A stretch of 64,000 nt of DNA, taken from positions 1 through 64,000 of the forward strand of contig CAICTM010000010.1 in NCBI GenBank assembly GCA_903772945.1, read 5' to 3'. The notes beneath the pieces were generated by a model, which did no database searches, had not been told where the DNA came from, and saw nothing but the letters and a program-made list of their open reading frames with translations. Positions 1-10,908 of the stretch are shown in pieces (within the stretch, counting starts at the first letter, position 1; each line of letters opens with the position of its first letter). The translations under genes and the position numbers were made by a program. This DNA comes from Seminavis robusta. Its lineage: Eukaryota; Bacillariophyta; Bacillariophyceae; Naviculales; Naviculaceae.

Positions 1-204
1 GAAAAGAGAGAGATGATTGCTTTCAGAGCGAGAATCGCAGGGAAGAGTGAAGATATTGCCAAGGGAAAGACTACGATGAAGAATGAAGAGGAAACTCAAT
101 CAGGAGCAATCTGCATCAAGGAGTAGCACATTCCATTGACAACAATAGGGGATAGACATATAAGAATTAGAATGAGTAACCATCTCATACCTTGCATGCT
201 ACCA

Positions 205-369
205 TGCGACAATACCCATGTGCATTGATTAATTAACCGATCTAAGAGATGTAAGTTGTATTCCAAATAAGTGAGCAGGTTATATATGGGATTATTTTCT
301 AGTAGATAAGCCCGCTAATTTGATTAAGCTTGTAAAGCTGCAAATTGTAGGCCTGGTAATCCCGTCGCA
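205..369 (+). repeat. Solo LTR-like repeat, copy 1
   Basis: A 165-bp unit beginning TGCGAC and ending GTCGCA, so it has the TG..CA ends and short terminal inverted repeat typical of an LTR. It matches the unit at 40207-40357 along most of its length (shared core ATCTAAGAGATGTAA followed by TCCAAATAAGTGAGCAG) and a truncated inverted copy at 42915-42988. No retroelement coding region or second LTR lies beside it and I see no clear target-site duplication, so it reads as a solo LTR or a TRIM-type remnant. Confidence 0.6.
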
Positions 370-589
370 CTCGATGTTGGAAGGAGGAAAGAACCAAAAT
401 AAAGTAGACCTGGCCACTCACTACCAGCCTTACACCACCACTCTACCAGCAGTGAACAGATCCGACATCTGTGAAGTCATTCCCCTTGTCAAATCACACA
501 ACTCGACCACCAAGCAGCGCCGCAAGTGTTGGGTAGTGGTTCATTAGTCTGTTGTTGCCTTTGAAGGTGTTGTCGTGTCTTGGTCAAGT

Positions 590-2085
590 TGACTGACGCT
601 CTCAAAGTATCTCAAGATGGCCGTTGATATTGGCAATCACCAAGCACAATTTTCTCCACAGGATTTTGCTTTGTCCGCCATTTACTTTCTGCTCAAACGG
701 AAACGCAGTAGAGGCATCGGAACCCTCAGGCATCATTGGGTGCTTGATGTGATCGACAGCACAACAGCCTAGCCAACGCCTGACTCTGCAGACTGAGATC
801 ATTGCCGTACCTCTTGCGATATTTGGGATGCAGTGATGAAACAAAGCTCGTCAAATAGATAGGTCCTTTCGACACCGCATATCTTGATGCGGACCACCCT
901 CACACAAACAGCCAGCACACAAAAGCATCCGTGAACTCTCGTATTGGGTCTTCATACGCATCCCCATGACACTTCCAGACTTTTCTCCAACCCAGCGTCA
1001 CGGAACTCTCCTTGGACACGAGTGGCACCCTTGCGTCTGGCTCGGGTAGCAGCATACTTGCGAAGTGAGTGAGTGCCCAATCCCTTTCGGTCATCTTCAT
1101 CACCAACTTGATCTTCAAGTCGCTTGAATTCCGCCTTGTCCCATACTAGCTTTCTGACTCGGTTGGCATACTGTTGGTTGAGGTTGTCCGGCCCTTTCTC
1201 AAGGTGGTCATTGTTGGTGAAGAGGAACTTGGCATGGGGATGTTGCACAAGCCAGATTTCAAGGTAAAGGGACAACCAAAGCTGGGGACAGTTCCTAAAA
1301 TCACCAGCGCCAAAGAGAACTTGATCGGGACAGTGCGCATTCCACGGACATTCTTGGACCATTTGGTACGGGTGTAGATGGCAAAGGGAAACTTTGCAGA
1401 GTGGGATCCATGAGGGGCGCTGACACTTGAAATGGCAAGTGTTCATCAAGTCGATGGATGAGATGGTAGCTCCAAAAAGGGACGTTCAAGAGACAAACTT
1501 GAAGGCGTTGTCGAAACCACCGGCATAGCATGAAACAGCTGCAAGCATCATTTGAATTCGTTTTGGTCTGTACGGCACGTCTTGTCATTGGCCTGCACAC
1601 CTTCTCCGCGAACTTCAAAGGTTGCAAACACGGGAAATCAGCTCAAGATTGCTTCGATGACGGGTTGGATTCCTCCACGGCCATCCATCCAAAGAACGTG
1701 CTCTGTTCGGCATGAAGTGACTGACAGCTTGCTTGCCTTCTTCAGAGATCCAGATCAGCATGAATACTGGACGGTCGCGTGGGTGGGGGAAAGGGTCTCC
1801 ATAAGCTTGAATGTTCAACCACTGACGGATGACGCTTGGATTGAGTTGAAGGAGTTCTTGTTTGTGAAAGTCTTCTCACGAGGTAGGGATTGTCCGTATC
1901 GACCGTGATGCGTAGGACATGCAGTTCGTCATGTAGCCTTGGTAGTCATGATGCGTGGATGGACCATTCTTCCATACGCTCAACAAAGAACGGCGCGTGA
2001 GGTCGACATTGGGTGGACGGTGCCGTACACACCTGCCATGGTGTTCGATATCAACAAAATAGATTGGATCAGGTAGATAGATCAA
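590..2085 (-). pseudogene. Decayed tyrosine-recombinase-like gene
   Basis: Pieces of one protein appear in order on the minus strand but in different frames. From the 5' side: a segment around 1876-2085; a segment around 1615-1880 with the motif HFMPNRARSLDGW; a block at 952-1449 with GTHSLRKYAATRARRKG, which fits the HxxR box II of tyrosine recombinases; then RWKCHGDAYEDP and CEGGPH motifs in other frames down to about 600. This arrangement (core-binding part, HxLRK box, Gly-Gly-Pro tail) is one I associate with multicopy diatom recombinase genes of mobile elements. At least four frame changes and internal stops make it a relic. Whether the parent was a Crypton-like or DIRS-like element cannot be decided here, as no element ends are visible. 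Confidence 0.65.
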
Positions 2086-2544
2086 TCGGTTGATGTCAAA
2101 CTGTTGCCGAGTTCGAAAAATGAAGAAAAGTGAAGATTACTCCACTTGCAACTCTGGTCGGATTGGAGGGAAGATCCAAGCGTTGAGGGCGTTCGCCCTT
2201 AGATAAGCTTGGTGGGATTGCGCATGCAGCCCTGCCTGGCTCTCCAAGACTTAATCTCTGTATCATTTCGAATGTGTGTCTGTCAAAAATAGTACTTTTT
2301 GAATAACATTCCGAGGACTCAACTGCTATCCCAGGCGTTACAGCCCGCGAAAAACTTTCCTCGAGAAATTTAGCGGGAATACGCACGATTTTATGTTTCC
2401 CGGAACAAAGAACCATGTACTTCCCCCCTAAGGCTTAAGGAGAATTACTGGGGCTTCCGGATGTTATATGTTTCTACTTAGGCTGTAAATGTAACGTTAC
2501 GTGTGTAACATTTTACCCTTATTTCCTGGGGATTTGCCTACGGA
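2086..2544. other. Spacer between recombinase relic and membrane-protein gene
   Basis: No convincing coding sequence. The downstream reading frame is closed by a TAA at 2506-2508 and has no ATG between that stop and the conserved hydrophobic stretch, so the real 5' end of the next gene is missing or lies in an exon I cannot see. Confidence 0.4.
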
Positions 2545-3273
2545 TTGGTCCAAGCCCTTGGATGGGTCATCATTATCATCAACACGCTCTTGTTGGGATT
2601 CTTGTGGCTGCAGGCATTGGAAATGCGATTCATGATTCGAGGAACCTACCAGCGAATCGTCCAACAGCCATTATCATCATCATGTACTACCGATACTACC
2701 AGTACTACTGCCAATAAGGAAGATGTCTACAGTTGTTTTCGAGGAGAACGTTTCCATGTCCCGCAATATTGGAATCCGCTTCTCGTCGATTGCCTCTTTC
2801 GCTGTTCCTTTGCACTCCTCTTTTTGAGCATGCTATTCTCCTTGGTCTGCTTCCTCGTCGGCATATGGACCGTGGGTAGCCAGTTTGCGGTCATTCATGC
2901 CTGCGGGATTGCCGCCACCACAGTACAAAAGGTCTTTTGCTTGGAATTGGACTGGCTCGGATTTCCACAAGTCAAGTGCGGCAAAGATTTTCATATTCTA
3001 TGCAAGGAATGGTCGGACGTTGACTTTACCGGCATTCTCTGGAGTGGATTCTTGGCCTTTGTCATTCACTTTTACTTGGTGGCATCCACCGGATTTGCGG
3101 CGCACCAACGACGCTCCATTCCCGCTCTCTTGGCACAGTACAACTTGGTCGTGCAATCCGTGCAACGACCGGAACAACCAGAACAAACACCGCCACCACC
3201 ATCCAAACAACCACAACTATCCGAACAACCACTAACGATAGTAGAGAGGACAGCTGGCTCTGTCGCAACCTAA
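2545..3273 (+). CDS. Multi-pass membrane protein, 5' end missing or unresolved
   Basis: An open frame of about 242 codons encodes a hydrophobic protein with a probable transmembrane helix at the very start (ALGWVIIIINTLLLGFLW), one or two in the middle (residues about 85-115), and one near 165-185. A Cys-containing loop lies between them and a Pro/Gln-rich tail at the end. The frame enters without an ATG: the first codon shown is TTG, an in-frame TAA sits at 2506, and the first internal ATG (about 2622) would cut off the first helix. Either an upstream exon exists or the gene lost its 5' end, perhaps when the debris upstream was inserted. I do not recognise the family. The amino-acid composition looks like a real protein, not a chance frame. 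Confidence 0.5.
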   Translation: MVQALGWVIIIINTLLLGFLWLQALEMRFMIRGTYQRIVQQPLSSSCTTDTTSTTANKEDVYSCFRGERFHVPQYWNPLLVDCLFRCSFALLFLSMLFSLVCFLVGIWTVGSQFAVIHACGIAATTVQKVFCLELDWLGFPQVKCGKDFHILCKEWSDVDFTGILWSGFLAFVIHFYLVASTGFAAHQRRSIPALLAQYNLVVQSVQRPEQPEQTPPPPSKQPQLSEQPLTIVERTAGSVAT

Positions 3274-3825
3274 CTGTTTGTATGAGCCACCAAGCAAAAC
3301 AAAAAAAGGATACATCGAGAGCAGCAATCATCGATCATCGAGCAATGGAAAAGGCATACCTCCAACAACACATCAATCATGAAAATCGATGAAAATCGAA
3401 ACAGAAGATTCGGGACGACTCGACTCGTGATCACCGACACGATCTCCTCCAAACTAACTAAACCAGTAGCTGGCTTCCAGAGCTGACAGTCCTTTGGTGG
3501 TGCATTTGGTGCAGGCATGCATGGAATCAAATCAAATCAAAGAATCGATTGCTACAGCTTTGCAAATTAATCTTTTTGGTACGGTATGGTAGCATGAAAG
3601 GACGCTGGTGTATCTGAGTCACCCCTTCCCATGACAACATCGATCGGCCACGATTGAGGAAAAGAATGAGGGTCCAACGAGAGAGGAGAATCGCCATAAT
3701 CACGATAATCACAGATACCAGCATAAAGACAACAATATTAAAGTTTCTTGTAAAAACTTATATGCAAACATGTAGTACATGTTGTATAATGAATAACACA
3801 ACCATCCAGTCATTCGGTTCAGGGT
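3274..3825. other. Intergenic, nothing recognised
   Basis: AT-rich spacer between the membrane protein and the 3' end of the broken LRR gene. I see no gene, strong repeat or RNA. Confidence 0.4.
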
Positions 3826-4990
3826 TCAGTTTAATTCCCCCCCTGTTTGGGTTGCCTCACTCAGCGGCAGATACTGACCATCACTCCACAGCAGCAGCTG
3901 ACCATCTACATATACACTGTTTTCTCCCTCCAGTAGTGGTGATGTTTTATTGTCAGAGCAGATACACAAGTCACACCCACAGAGCTGGCTGCTGCAGTCA
4001 AAAGTAAGATTGTAGGCAGAACGGGAAAGGAACATTGCCAAGCTCCTGCGGCGCTGTTCCAGTCAAATCGTTGTCATTTAGCCAAAACTGAGACAAACCA
4101 TAAGTAAGCTGTCCGAGCTCTGTTGGAATGGTTCCTGTCAGGTTATTGCTTCGCAAGGTCAACACAACTATTTGCTCGTACATTCCAAATTCACTTGGGA
4201 TTTTGCCCGACAAAGCATTCGCACTAAGCCATAATGCCGACAGCTTTGTCAGCAGGCCAAGTTCTGTTGGGATCTATAGAGGGAACATGCAGAGGACACC
4301 ACAAGTTCAACTGTAAGAAGATGGAGAAACTTGAGAGGACAGGCACAAATGTATACGTATACAGTCCCAGTTAAGGAGATCCCCTCCATAGTCAATGTGT
4401 CTAGGGATGTCATATTGCCAATTGAGCCATCTCGGGATTGTCCCTGTAAGACCCGAGTAATCCAGCTGCAGAGTTTGCAGAGTAACTGTTGACATGCCTG
4501 TAAGAACTGCAAGCTCGGTTGGGATCTGAAGGAGTTGATGGAGAACATGTACTGAGCACAGCTATAGAACACATGCAATAAACAAGCACCCAACCCCCCA
4601 AACATAGCTGAAAATCACTTACTGTGCCACTAAACATGAGTTCGTCAAGACCTATATCCACCAAAAGACTCAATTGCCCCAGCTCTATGGGAATGGTCCC
4701 TGTGAAGATGTTGCTTCCAAACCACATGGCCTGCAAATCAGTCAGCAAACCCAACTCTGTTGGCAACTACACCATGAAGAATCCGTATAGTGAGAAAAGC
4801 AAAACTGTATTCACAAATTTAAGACAAGACTCGCAATGTACATACTGGACCTGTCAGCTGATTATCCAATAGAGCAATGCCTCCAATGGAGTTTGTACGG
4901 GAAAGGAGGGATGATGGAATCTGGAGCCATAGAATGTCAAAAGAGATGATTTGGCCAAATGAGATGTTGCAGAACAATCTTGTCAGGTAC
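3826..4990 (-). pseudogene. Leucine-rich-repeat protein, exon-split and broken
   Basis: Minus-strand plant-type LRRs of the form IPTELGLLTxLxxLWLxxNxLTGxIP recur with about one to two repeats per exon. Visible exons lie near 4926-4855, 4766-4624, 4526-4369 and 4274-4000, separated by introns of roughly 90-100 bp. The clearest donor is GTAAGT at about 4623-4618, with an acceptor CTTCAG just before 4526; others are weaker (GTATAC, GTATGT donors). The 3' part has the usual Cys-rich cap (LTFDCSSQLCGCDLC) but in a different frame from the last LRR, so a frameshift lies near 4015-4040. The 5' part stops abruptly near 4990 beside an unrelated ankyrin fragment, with no start or signal peptide. Intact relatives are usually extracellular or receptor-like; this copy is probably non-functional. 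Confidence 0.65.
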
Positions 4991-5004
4991 GTCATGGGTT
5001 AACA

Positions 5005-5201
5005 CAAGAAACACATGCCCGTGGGATGAGCGTACATGTGAACAAGCTGCTCAGTGTTGTCACCTTGATGTGCTCAAGTGGGCACGTGAAAATGGTTGTC
5101 CATGGAATGCAGCAACATTTACAGCTGCCAGAAGAAGCAACGACAGCGAACTGATCCAGTGGCTACACGACAATGGCTGCCCTGAGTCTCATCGGGACTG
5201 A
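5005..5201 (+). pseudogene. 3' fragment of an ankyrin-repeat gene
   Basis: About 65 codons ending in a stop encode two repeats of the CPWDERTCEQAAQCCHLDVL / NGCPWNAATFTAA type. This is the ankyrin variant with a CPW motif at each repeat boundary that is common in large diatom and protist families. The upstream part is missing: the frame runs back into the inverted LRR gene at about 4990. It is most likely the C-terminal end of a longer protein left by a rearrangement. Confidence 0.6.
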
Positions 5202-6529
5202 CACTAACATCATGGTTAATGTTAGGAACTGAATCACAAGAAGATAATGCTCATGTTGCCCACTACCAAAGCCGGCTATTGGTTTAGTTTGATTTGGATA
5301 CATTAGAATTCCATGGCTGTCCACAAGTTGGATTCGACCACTCTTCGGATAAGGTTGTGGGCAAGATCAAGTTTCACGGGAAGGCAAAATGGAGAAGACC
5401 CAAGCTGTGCGGCACAGGGTGTCATGGTGCTTCGTTTCATTTTCCTGGCTCTAGCAAATAGAATTGCAGCTGGAGAAGATTGAACCTGCCGAACTCCAGC
5501 AGCAGGTACCTTTACGAAATAAAATGGAATCTCATTGTTGAGTAATGTAGTACATCACTTCCGGGCGTAAACCAACAGCCCCGCACTGAAGAGCCCGAAA
5601 TGGTGACGTCTACAGAAACTAGATGAGCCACTTTTGAGGACAAATGCTCATGTTCGTTCGACGGCATTCTTAACAAAGGAAAATCGGCTATCATGACTCG
5701 GAGGAGGAAATGCACGTTGGTACAAGTCGCGACGGCAATCCGAGGCGTCATCGTAACTTCTCCCCGAGATAAACCCAAAGACGGACACGTCTGGATATGC
5801 AGTGTCTCTCCTGCATACTTGCAGGTGGCAATTGGGAAGCCCTTGTTGCACTGATTCATCTTGCACCAAATCAAATGGTAATCGGCGGGAGTCAACATTG
5901 ACTACTGGTCCCACTGGGATCACATACATTGAGGTGTATGTGATTGCGGCCAACCCAAAGATTGAAGGAACATGGGTCATGAACGCACTAGCTGGAACAA
6001 CTCTCTTGCGACCGGGTTTGTTGTTCGAGATTGCAAGTTCACTCAACAGGCGGCATCCGCTAATCGACATCGACTTCCATCGATACAATCTTCCACTCTG
6101 TCCTTGCCCATTCCAGCATTGGTCAGAACCAAGAAGGCTTAATCTTGCGGATGCCTCCTTGGGTCACGAAGATCCCGTGAACAATTGTATTTCGCCTTCA
6201 AATCCCTACCAGCAGAACCATAACCTGTTCAAAAAAACGATTCCAAACCTGTCTATCTGCAGGGAGTATGTACTCCGTTGTATTACACCATGTTGCCAGA
6301 GCCCTTCATCCCATGCAGGGCAACGACCTGAGCGACAGTTGCGTTGACCACGAGGCGACGCGGTGGATCTTTATCCACGATACCACGTCGTGGAAATGAC
6401 GTCAGTGAACGGTGAACCAAACTTTTTTGTTCTTGGTTTGTGTGTACTGGCTAGGTACCAGTATGTACAGGATGTACATGAGTGTGTTTTGTCGAAGTCG
6501 TCCCGAAGGCATGCCGACACTACCCGAGT
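5202..6529. other. Intergenic with unassigned overlapping frames
   Basis: Two long open frames overlap on opposite strands here (minus 5648-6088, plus 5802-6347). Neither has a motif I recognise or a convincing start context, so I leave them uncalled. Short stretches just upstream of 6530 probably belong to the promoter of the next gene. Confidence 0.35.
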
Positions 6530-8405
6530 ATGAAGCATCGACCACATTGTATCATATCAACTATCTTATTGCTCTCTCGGTGTGAGCCTGCGTCCTCGTT
6601 TCTCCTGAAGACTCGGAGCAGAAGCGAATCCGACGGTTCCCCACCACCTGTCCTTCACAGTCTACAATCCACTTTGGCAGACGTTTCTAGCGGTGCTGAT
6701 AGCAGCGCGAGGATCCTTCCATTGGACAGAACGACAAGCAAAGGAATTCCCGTGAATGAGTTTCCTTTCAGCGTGTCGATAGCTGAGGATCAGGACCCTT
6801 CTTTGTGGATGCAACAAGCGGCACGGTTCTTGCGAGAACATGGCGTTTGTGTCCTGACCCACGTCCAATCCGGCTCTGTGATCCATCCTTCTCACTGCCA
6901 AGCCGCTGAGGAGGCAGCTTTGTCTCGGATATCTACTTTGAAGCAATGGATCGAAACCAATCATGGCATTGACCCCAATGGACGCGACGATGGTCCCTTT
7001 AGATTCCGAGAGGTGGTCAGTCGCGACAACAGTGGAGGTCGCTATGACATGTCTGTCCCCTGGAAGGGCGACCCGAAAAACAATCATGGTATTCCACTGT
7101 CAAGTCAAGAATCTATGGCTATCAATCAGTTCCATACCAGTCTGGAAGAAACAGTGCAACCAATTCTGGATCTTCTTTGGAGCAGCAACAGCAACAGCAG
7201 TAATAATGTGGCCACAGCCTCTGGATTTCTCATTAATCAACCAGGATCTACCGATCAGACTTGGCACCGAGATGGACCCGTGGCGGGATGGATCAATGTC
7301 TTTGTCCCTCTGGTGGATTTGACAATCGACATGGGACCAACCGAAGTATGGCACGACAGTCATTTGACCATGGAATCTAGATCCCAATGGCAAAATGGCT
7401 CCTCTGCTGAAGCGAGGACAAATCTTACTGATGGACTATCGGACGTTTCATCGTGGATTGGGAAATGCCTGTCCCAAAGGAACCACCCGCACAGTGGCCT
7501 ATGCCGTCTACAACCGAGGAGCATCCGCCTCGCTTGGTGACAAGTTGTCCTACGGGCTCTTGCCACGAGCATATGCATCCATCGACACCAACGCTGCGTC
7601 GGATACTCTGACATGCCGCGGGGAAGACATTCCATTCCTTGTCAAAATGGAACACAAACGACACAACGTTGGGATCCAAAAATCAGCTACGCTCCTCCAA
7701 CGGGACGGTGTTTGTGTGCTTCAACAAGACACTGTCATTGCGGCGGACGAAGCAGCTCTATGCGACAATAATATGATTAGCACAGAAGCGCGGGCACGGC
7801 TGGACGACCTCAAACAACGGATCATCAATCGAGGATTGGATCCTGAGGAATTCCCATTTCGATTCAAGGAGATTGCCTGCCGGGATGAGGGACGATTCAA
7901 TCTACCATCGCCGTGGGAAGAAAACCCAAGCGGAAACGATTCATCTAAGAGCGCAAGTGAATCCAAACTCCAGGCAATGATGATGGACGACATGGTGCGA
8001 CCTATTCTGGACAGTATGTGGGGCAAGGACGGTCAGTACTACTTGGCAGAGAGTGGCGTGTTGGTCAGCGAACCAGGATCGCCGTCACAACCGTGGCACC
8101 GGGATGCTTGCGAGGAAGGATCAGTGCACGTATTGTGTCCTTTATTGACGACTGGAGAAGGACAAGAAGTGGGCCCTGTAGAGCTCTGGCCGGGGTCACA
8201 TGCACCGGCAGGCAAAGACACTACAAGGCCGACAATCCCATTGCTCCAAAAGGGCCAAATTATGCTGACAGATTCTAGAATGCTGTACCAATACCGGAAG
8301 AACACTTCGGAAGAGAAACCTTTGGTTTGGGGATACGCGGTTTGGCAAAAAGGGAATCTGCGGGCTGGTCAGCAGTCGGGTGGTTTGACTCTGGAATATG
8401 ACTGA
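6530..8405 (+). CDS. Tandem double PhyH-type 2-oxoglutarate/Fe(II) dioxygenase, frameshifted
   Basis: Two homologous domains of about 280 residues follow each other. Each has an FRFRE or FRFKE segment, a WHRD motif giving the HxD iron ligands, and a final RGQILLxD-type strand, as in phytanoyl-CoA dioxygenase-like proteins. In the first domain the distal ligand region is TFHRGLGN followed by an Arg; in the second it is LYQYRKN, so the distal His and Arg appear lost. The chosen ATG at 6530 starts a signal-peptide-like stretch followed by ASSF, similar to the diatom ASAF plastid-import box. The frame changes once, between about 7352 and 7395. An AAAA run at 7392-7395 is a likely site, since one fewer A would join the frames. 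This is either a sequencing error or a recent inactivating mutation. Substrate unknown. Confidence 0.75.
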
Positions 8406-8804
8406 ACTTAAAAAGTTGCCATGGGATGAACTAGAATAAGGAGGGAAAACGTTCAATAATTCATTATTACGATACAGTAGCCTGGAAAGGGACGTGCTAC
8501 TACCTTGATTTTCCAATTGCCTGTGTCAATCATGCGAACACACGCCAGAATGATTGAATGATTCAATCATTTTGCCATGAATCGAAATACCCACGGTTGC
8601 TTGAGACAGCCAAGGCTTTCCCCTGGCTTCTAGCTCCAGACCGAAGAATTGGGGAACGAATGAAGAAAGATTCTAGCTAACTACATGTAACTAGACTACA
8701 GCTTGCACCAGAGCAAAATTTGTTTGATTGTAACTGCACGGACAGCCAGCTAGCTAGCTTGATATTATTGAGTGGTCCACTTTGCACACTTGATCACTTT
8801 TTCT
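8406..8804. other. Spacer between convergent genes
   Basis: Shared 3' flank of the PhyH-type gene (plus) and the ribosomal protein gene (minus). It holds AT-rich short inverted repeats (for example TGATTGAATGATTCAATCA near 8550) that could serve in 3'-end formation, but no gene. Confidence 0.4.
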
Positions 8805-9266
8805 TTATTCTTCTTCAATATCTTCTATTTCTCGGCAGACAATTCCCATGCTCCTCGCTGTGCCCAGAACCGATCTGGCAATTCCTTCCAGAGGCAAATG
8901 CCATCGATGGTCATCCTTCTGTTTGAGCTTGGCAATTTCGTAGACAGCCTCTGGCGTAATGTAGCCAAACGGCTTTTCAATATTCGGTTCGGAGGGTCCT
9001 TTCTCGTTGGTTTTTCCCATACAACGTCGGATCAAATACGATGTAGGCGGAGATCTCACTTGAAAGGTAAACGTACGATCGCTCATGGCATTGAGCTTGA
9101 CGCTTAGAGGCACATCCTTCTCGTACATGGGTTCTGTCCGCTCATTGAATTGCTTGCAAAACTCCGCCATGTTGATTCCCAGCGGACCCAAAGCTTGACC
9201 AATGGCAGGACCAGGACGGGCGCTGCCGCAGGGGACACGTAAACGAACATGGCGGACCAGAGACAT
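8805..9266 (-). CDS. MRPL11: Mitochondrial ribosomal protein L11 (uL11m)
   Basis: An intact 153-residue protein of typical L11 length. The N-terminal domain carries PCGSARPGPAIGQALGPLGI, matching the conserved L11 segment that binds the GTPase-associated centre of large-subunit rRNA. It continues with NMAEFCKQFNERT and the usual V-K-L/T-F-x-V-x-S-PPTSYL strand. The C-terminal domain ends with RSVLGTARSMGIVC, the standard L11 helix. There is no long N-terminal extension, which fits uL11m proteins that carry only a short or internal mitochondrial signal; a plastid L11 in diatoms would normally be plastid-encoded. Start ATG at 9266. The gene is convergent with the PhyH-type gene and in the same direction as the next gene, 485 bp away, so it should have its own promoter. 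Confidence 0.9.
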   Translation of the reverse strand: MSLVRHVRLRVPCGSARPGPAIGQALGPLGINMAEFCKQFNERTEPMYEKDVPLSVKLNAMSDRTFTFQVRSPPTSYLIRRCMGKTNEKGPSEPNIEKPFGYITPEAVYEIAKLKQKDDHRWHLPLEGIARSVLGTARSMGIVCREIEDIEEE

Positions 9267-9750
9267 AGTGATGCTTCTTTCACGATCTTGCTATTTGAGT
9301 TGTTGCTTCGGTGTGCTGGTGATGGTTCGATGTATGTATGTGATCTGCGGTTGTGGCTGTACTAGTATGGTGTGTGGCATAAATTTAAAAATGGAGTCTT
9401 TTGATACACAGTAGGGTTCAGATTATTACAATAGATCCGTTCTTTGGACCAAAGTTCGCCTCTTCCCAACGTATTGTGTGTGAGACACAACGACACCAAG
9501 ATCTCGATACGGTACCGGTAGCCCAGGCAAGGTGCTAATAGTAGGGCTCGGCTGAAATGCAAGGCGAGTAGTTGCGCAATGAGCCATACTATGTGTCTCG
9601 ATGGCCCATCTGAGTGTACAGCTGTACAGAGTGTCTTACTATACTATTATTAGCAAGGCAAGATATCTATCTATGCTCTTTAGAAATTCCCCTCAAAACA
9701 ATACTGACGAACATAGCCACATCTATAGCCGCACAAATCAATAAAGTAAA
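9267..9750. other. Intergenic, nothing recognised
   Basis: Holds the promoter side of the L11 gene and the 3' flank of the glycosyltransferase gene. Some GTACCGGTA palindromes, no gene. Confidence 0.4.
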
Positions 9751-10908
9751 TCACCCTGCCAGCAGAAATGTCTCAAATTCTGCCGTTACTCTGCGCATAT
9801 AGTTACCATACCACACCCGGAGCCGTGCTTGCTGCTCATCCAAAGCTGCCGGATCCTGCAATAGCTTTTGCACAGTTGGATACATTTCCTCCCACGAATT
9901 CTGTAACACCACAATGGGTGCTTTGGGTTCGACGTCGAACCACCAGTGGAGCGATTGTTTGCAATTTTGATTGTCATAGTCATCATCCCGCACAAACACC
10001 GGAATGGATCCTGCTTCAATGGCTTCGTAGAGACGAAAACATTCGGGATTGTGCCCCGAGGGTGCCAATGTAAATGTACTATCGAGAAGCACCTGCATGT
10101 AGCTGTCGGTATTCAAGTGCCCTGATTTTCGTTTGGGATTGTTGACATCTCGGATCCATTTTTCGGCCATTTGGGTAAAGACAGTGAGATTGTTATGGTC
10201 GTGATTGTGATTGTCTTCGATAATAGTGGCAAGCTTGATTCGACCATCATTGGTAGACCTGGAAAAGATGGCATTAAAGGCATACTTTCGCTTTGATGCT
10301 GGAACGATAGAAAATTGTTGTTGTCCATGCTTTGCCGTTGCCTTCTTTTTGATCTTTTGAAAGGACGCCCAAGAATCGCTGCGTGGTCCCAGAGGTATGT
10401 AGGGTGTTTCGGGTGTATCCGCATTGTAGTATTCTCTGGCATCGTACTTGGTGCCTTTTGGCTTGCAAAATTCGTCATTGGTAATGAGTGTTTTGCAACG
10501 TGGATATTTGCATTTGAGTGCTCTGTGGGGACAATCACGAGACACTGCCAAGCAGGGATTTCGTCTCAGGACGGGCTGGGTGGTGGCATTGCAACTGCAA
10601 TCGCCATTGTGAATAATGTAGCGAATCTTCCCAGAGCCAAACCGGTCCAGTGTGCCAGTGGTAAAGATGCTATCTGCTGGGTTGTCCCGTGTGGTCAGAA
10701 ATACGGTAACGTTGGTAATTTGGGGTATCATTGCTCCTTCCGATTCTTTAACGATCGTGGTGACCTCTTGGATGGAGCTTCCATCCTTTGTGGAAATGAT
10801 CGTGGCATCATTCAGAATATTGTGCGTCGAAGAGTAATGGTAGGAAGCCAAGACTATCAGGAGTATCCCAACCCCCAGGACACTGAGGAAACCAGCAACG
10901 AATCTCAT
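9751..10908 (-). CDS. Exostosin-like (GT47-type) Golgi glycosyltransferase
   Basis: About 385 residues from the ATG at 10908 (an in-frame GTG 36 bases upstream is unlikely to be used). Residues about 2-24 (MRFVAGFLSVLGVGILLIVL) form a type II signal anchor, followed by a stem region and a lumenal domain. The domain contains a Cys-rich stretch (CSC, NPC, RDCPH, KCKYPRC) and the diagnostic C-terminal segment LAPSGHNPECFRLYEAIEAG followed by SIPV, the pattern seen in exostosin/GT47 and RXYLT1-like enzymes in the nucleotide-sugar-binding half. It probably transfers a sugar onto glycoproteins or cell-wall polysaccharide in the Golgi. Donor and acceptor cannot be read from sequence. No introns or breaks are seen. 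Confidence 0.8.
   Translation of the reverse strand: MRFVAGFLSVLGVGILLIVLASYHYSSTHNILNDATIISTKDGSSIQEVTTIVKESEGAMIPQITNVTVFLTTRDNPADSIFTTGTLDRFGSGKIRYIIHNGDCSCNATTQPVLRRNPCLAVSRDCPHRALKCKYPRCKTLITNDEFCKPKGTKYDAREYYNADTPETPYIPLGPRSDSWASFQKIKKKATAKHGQQQFSIVPASKRKYAFNAIFSRSTNDGRIKLATIIEDNHNHDHNNLTVFTQMAEKWIRDVNNPKRKSGHLNTDSYMQVLLDSTFTLAPSGHNPECFRLYEAIEAGSIPVFVRDDDYDNQNCKQSLHWWFDVEPKAPIVVLQNSWEEMYPTVQKLLQDPAALDEQQARLRVWYGNYMRRVTAEFETFLLAG

Noticed and set aside
5648-6088. 146-codon minus-strand frame
   Set aside because: No recognised motif, start codon is not ATG, overlaps an equally long plus-strand frame; coding status undecidable.
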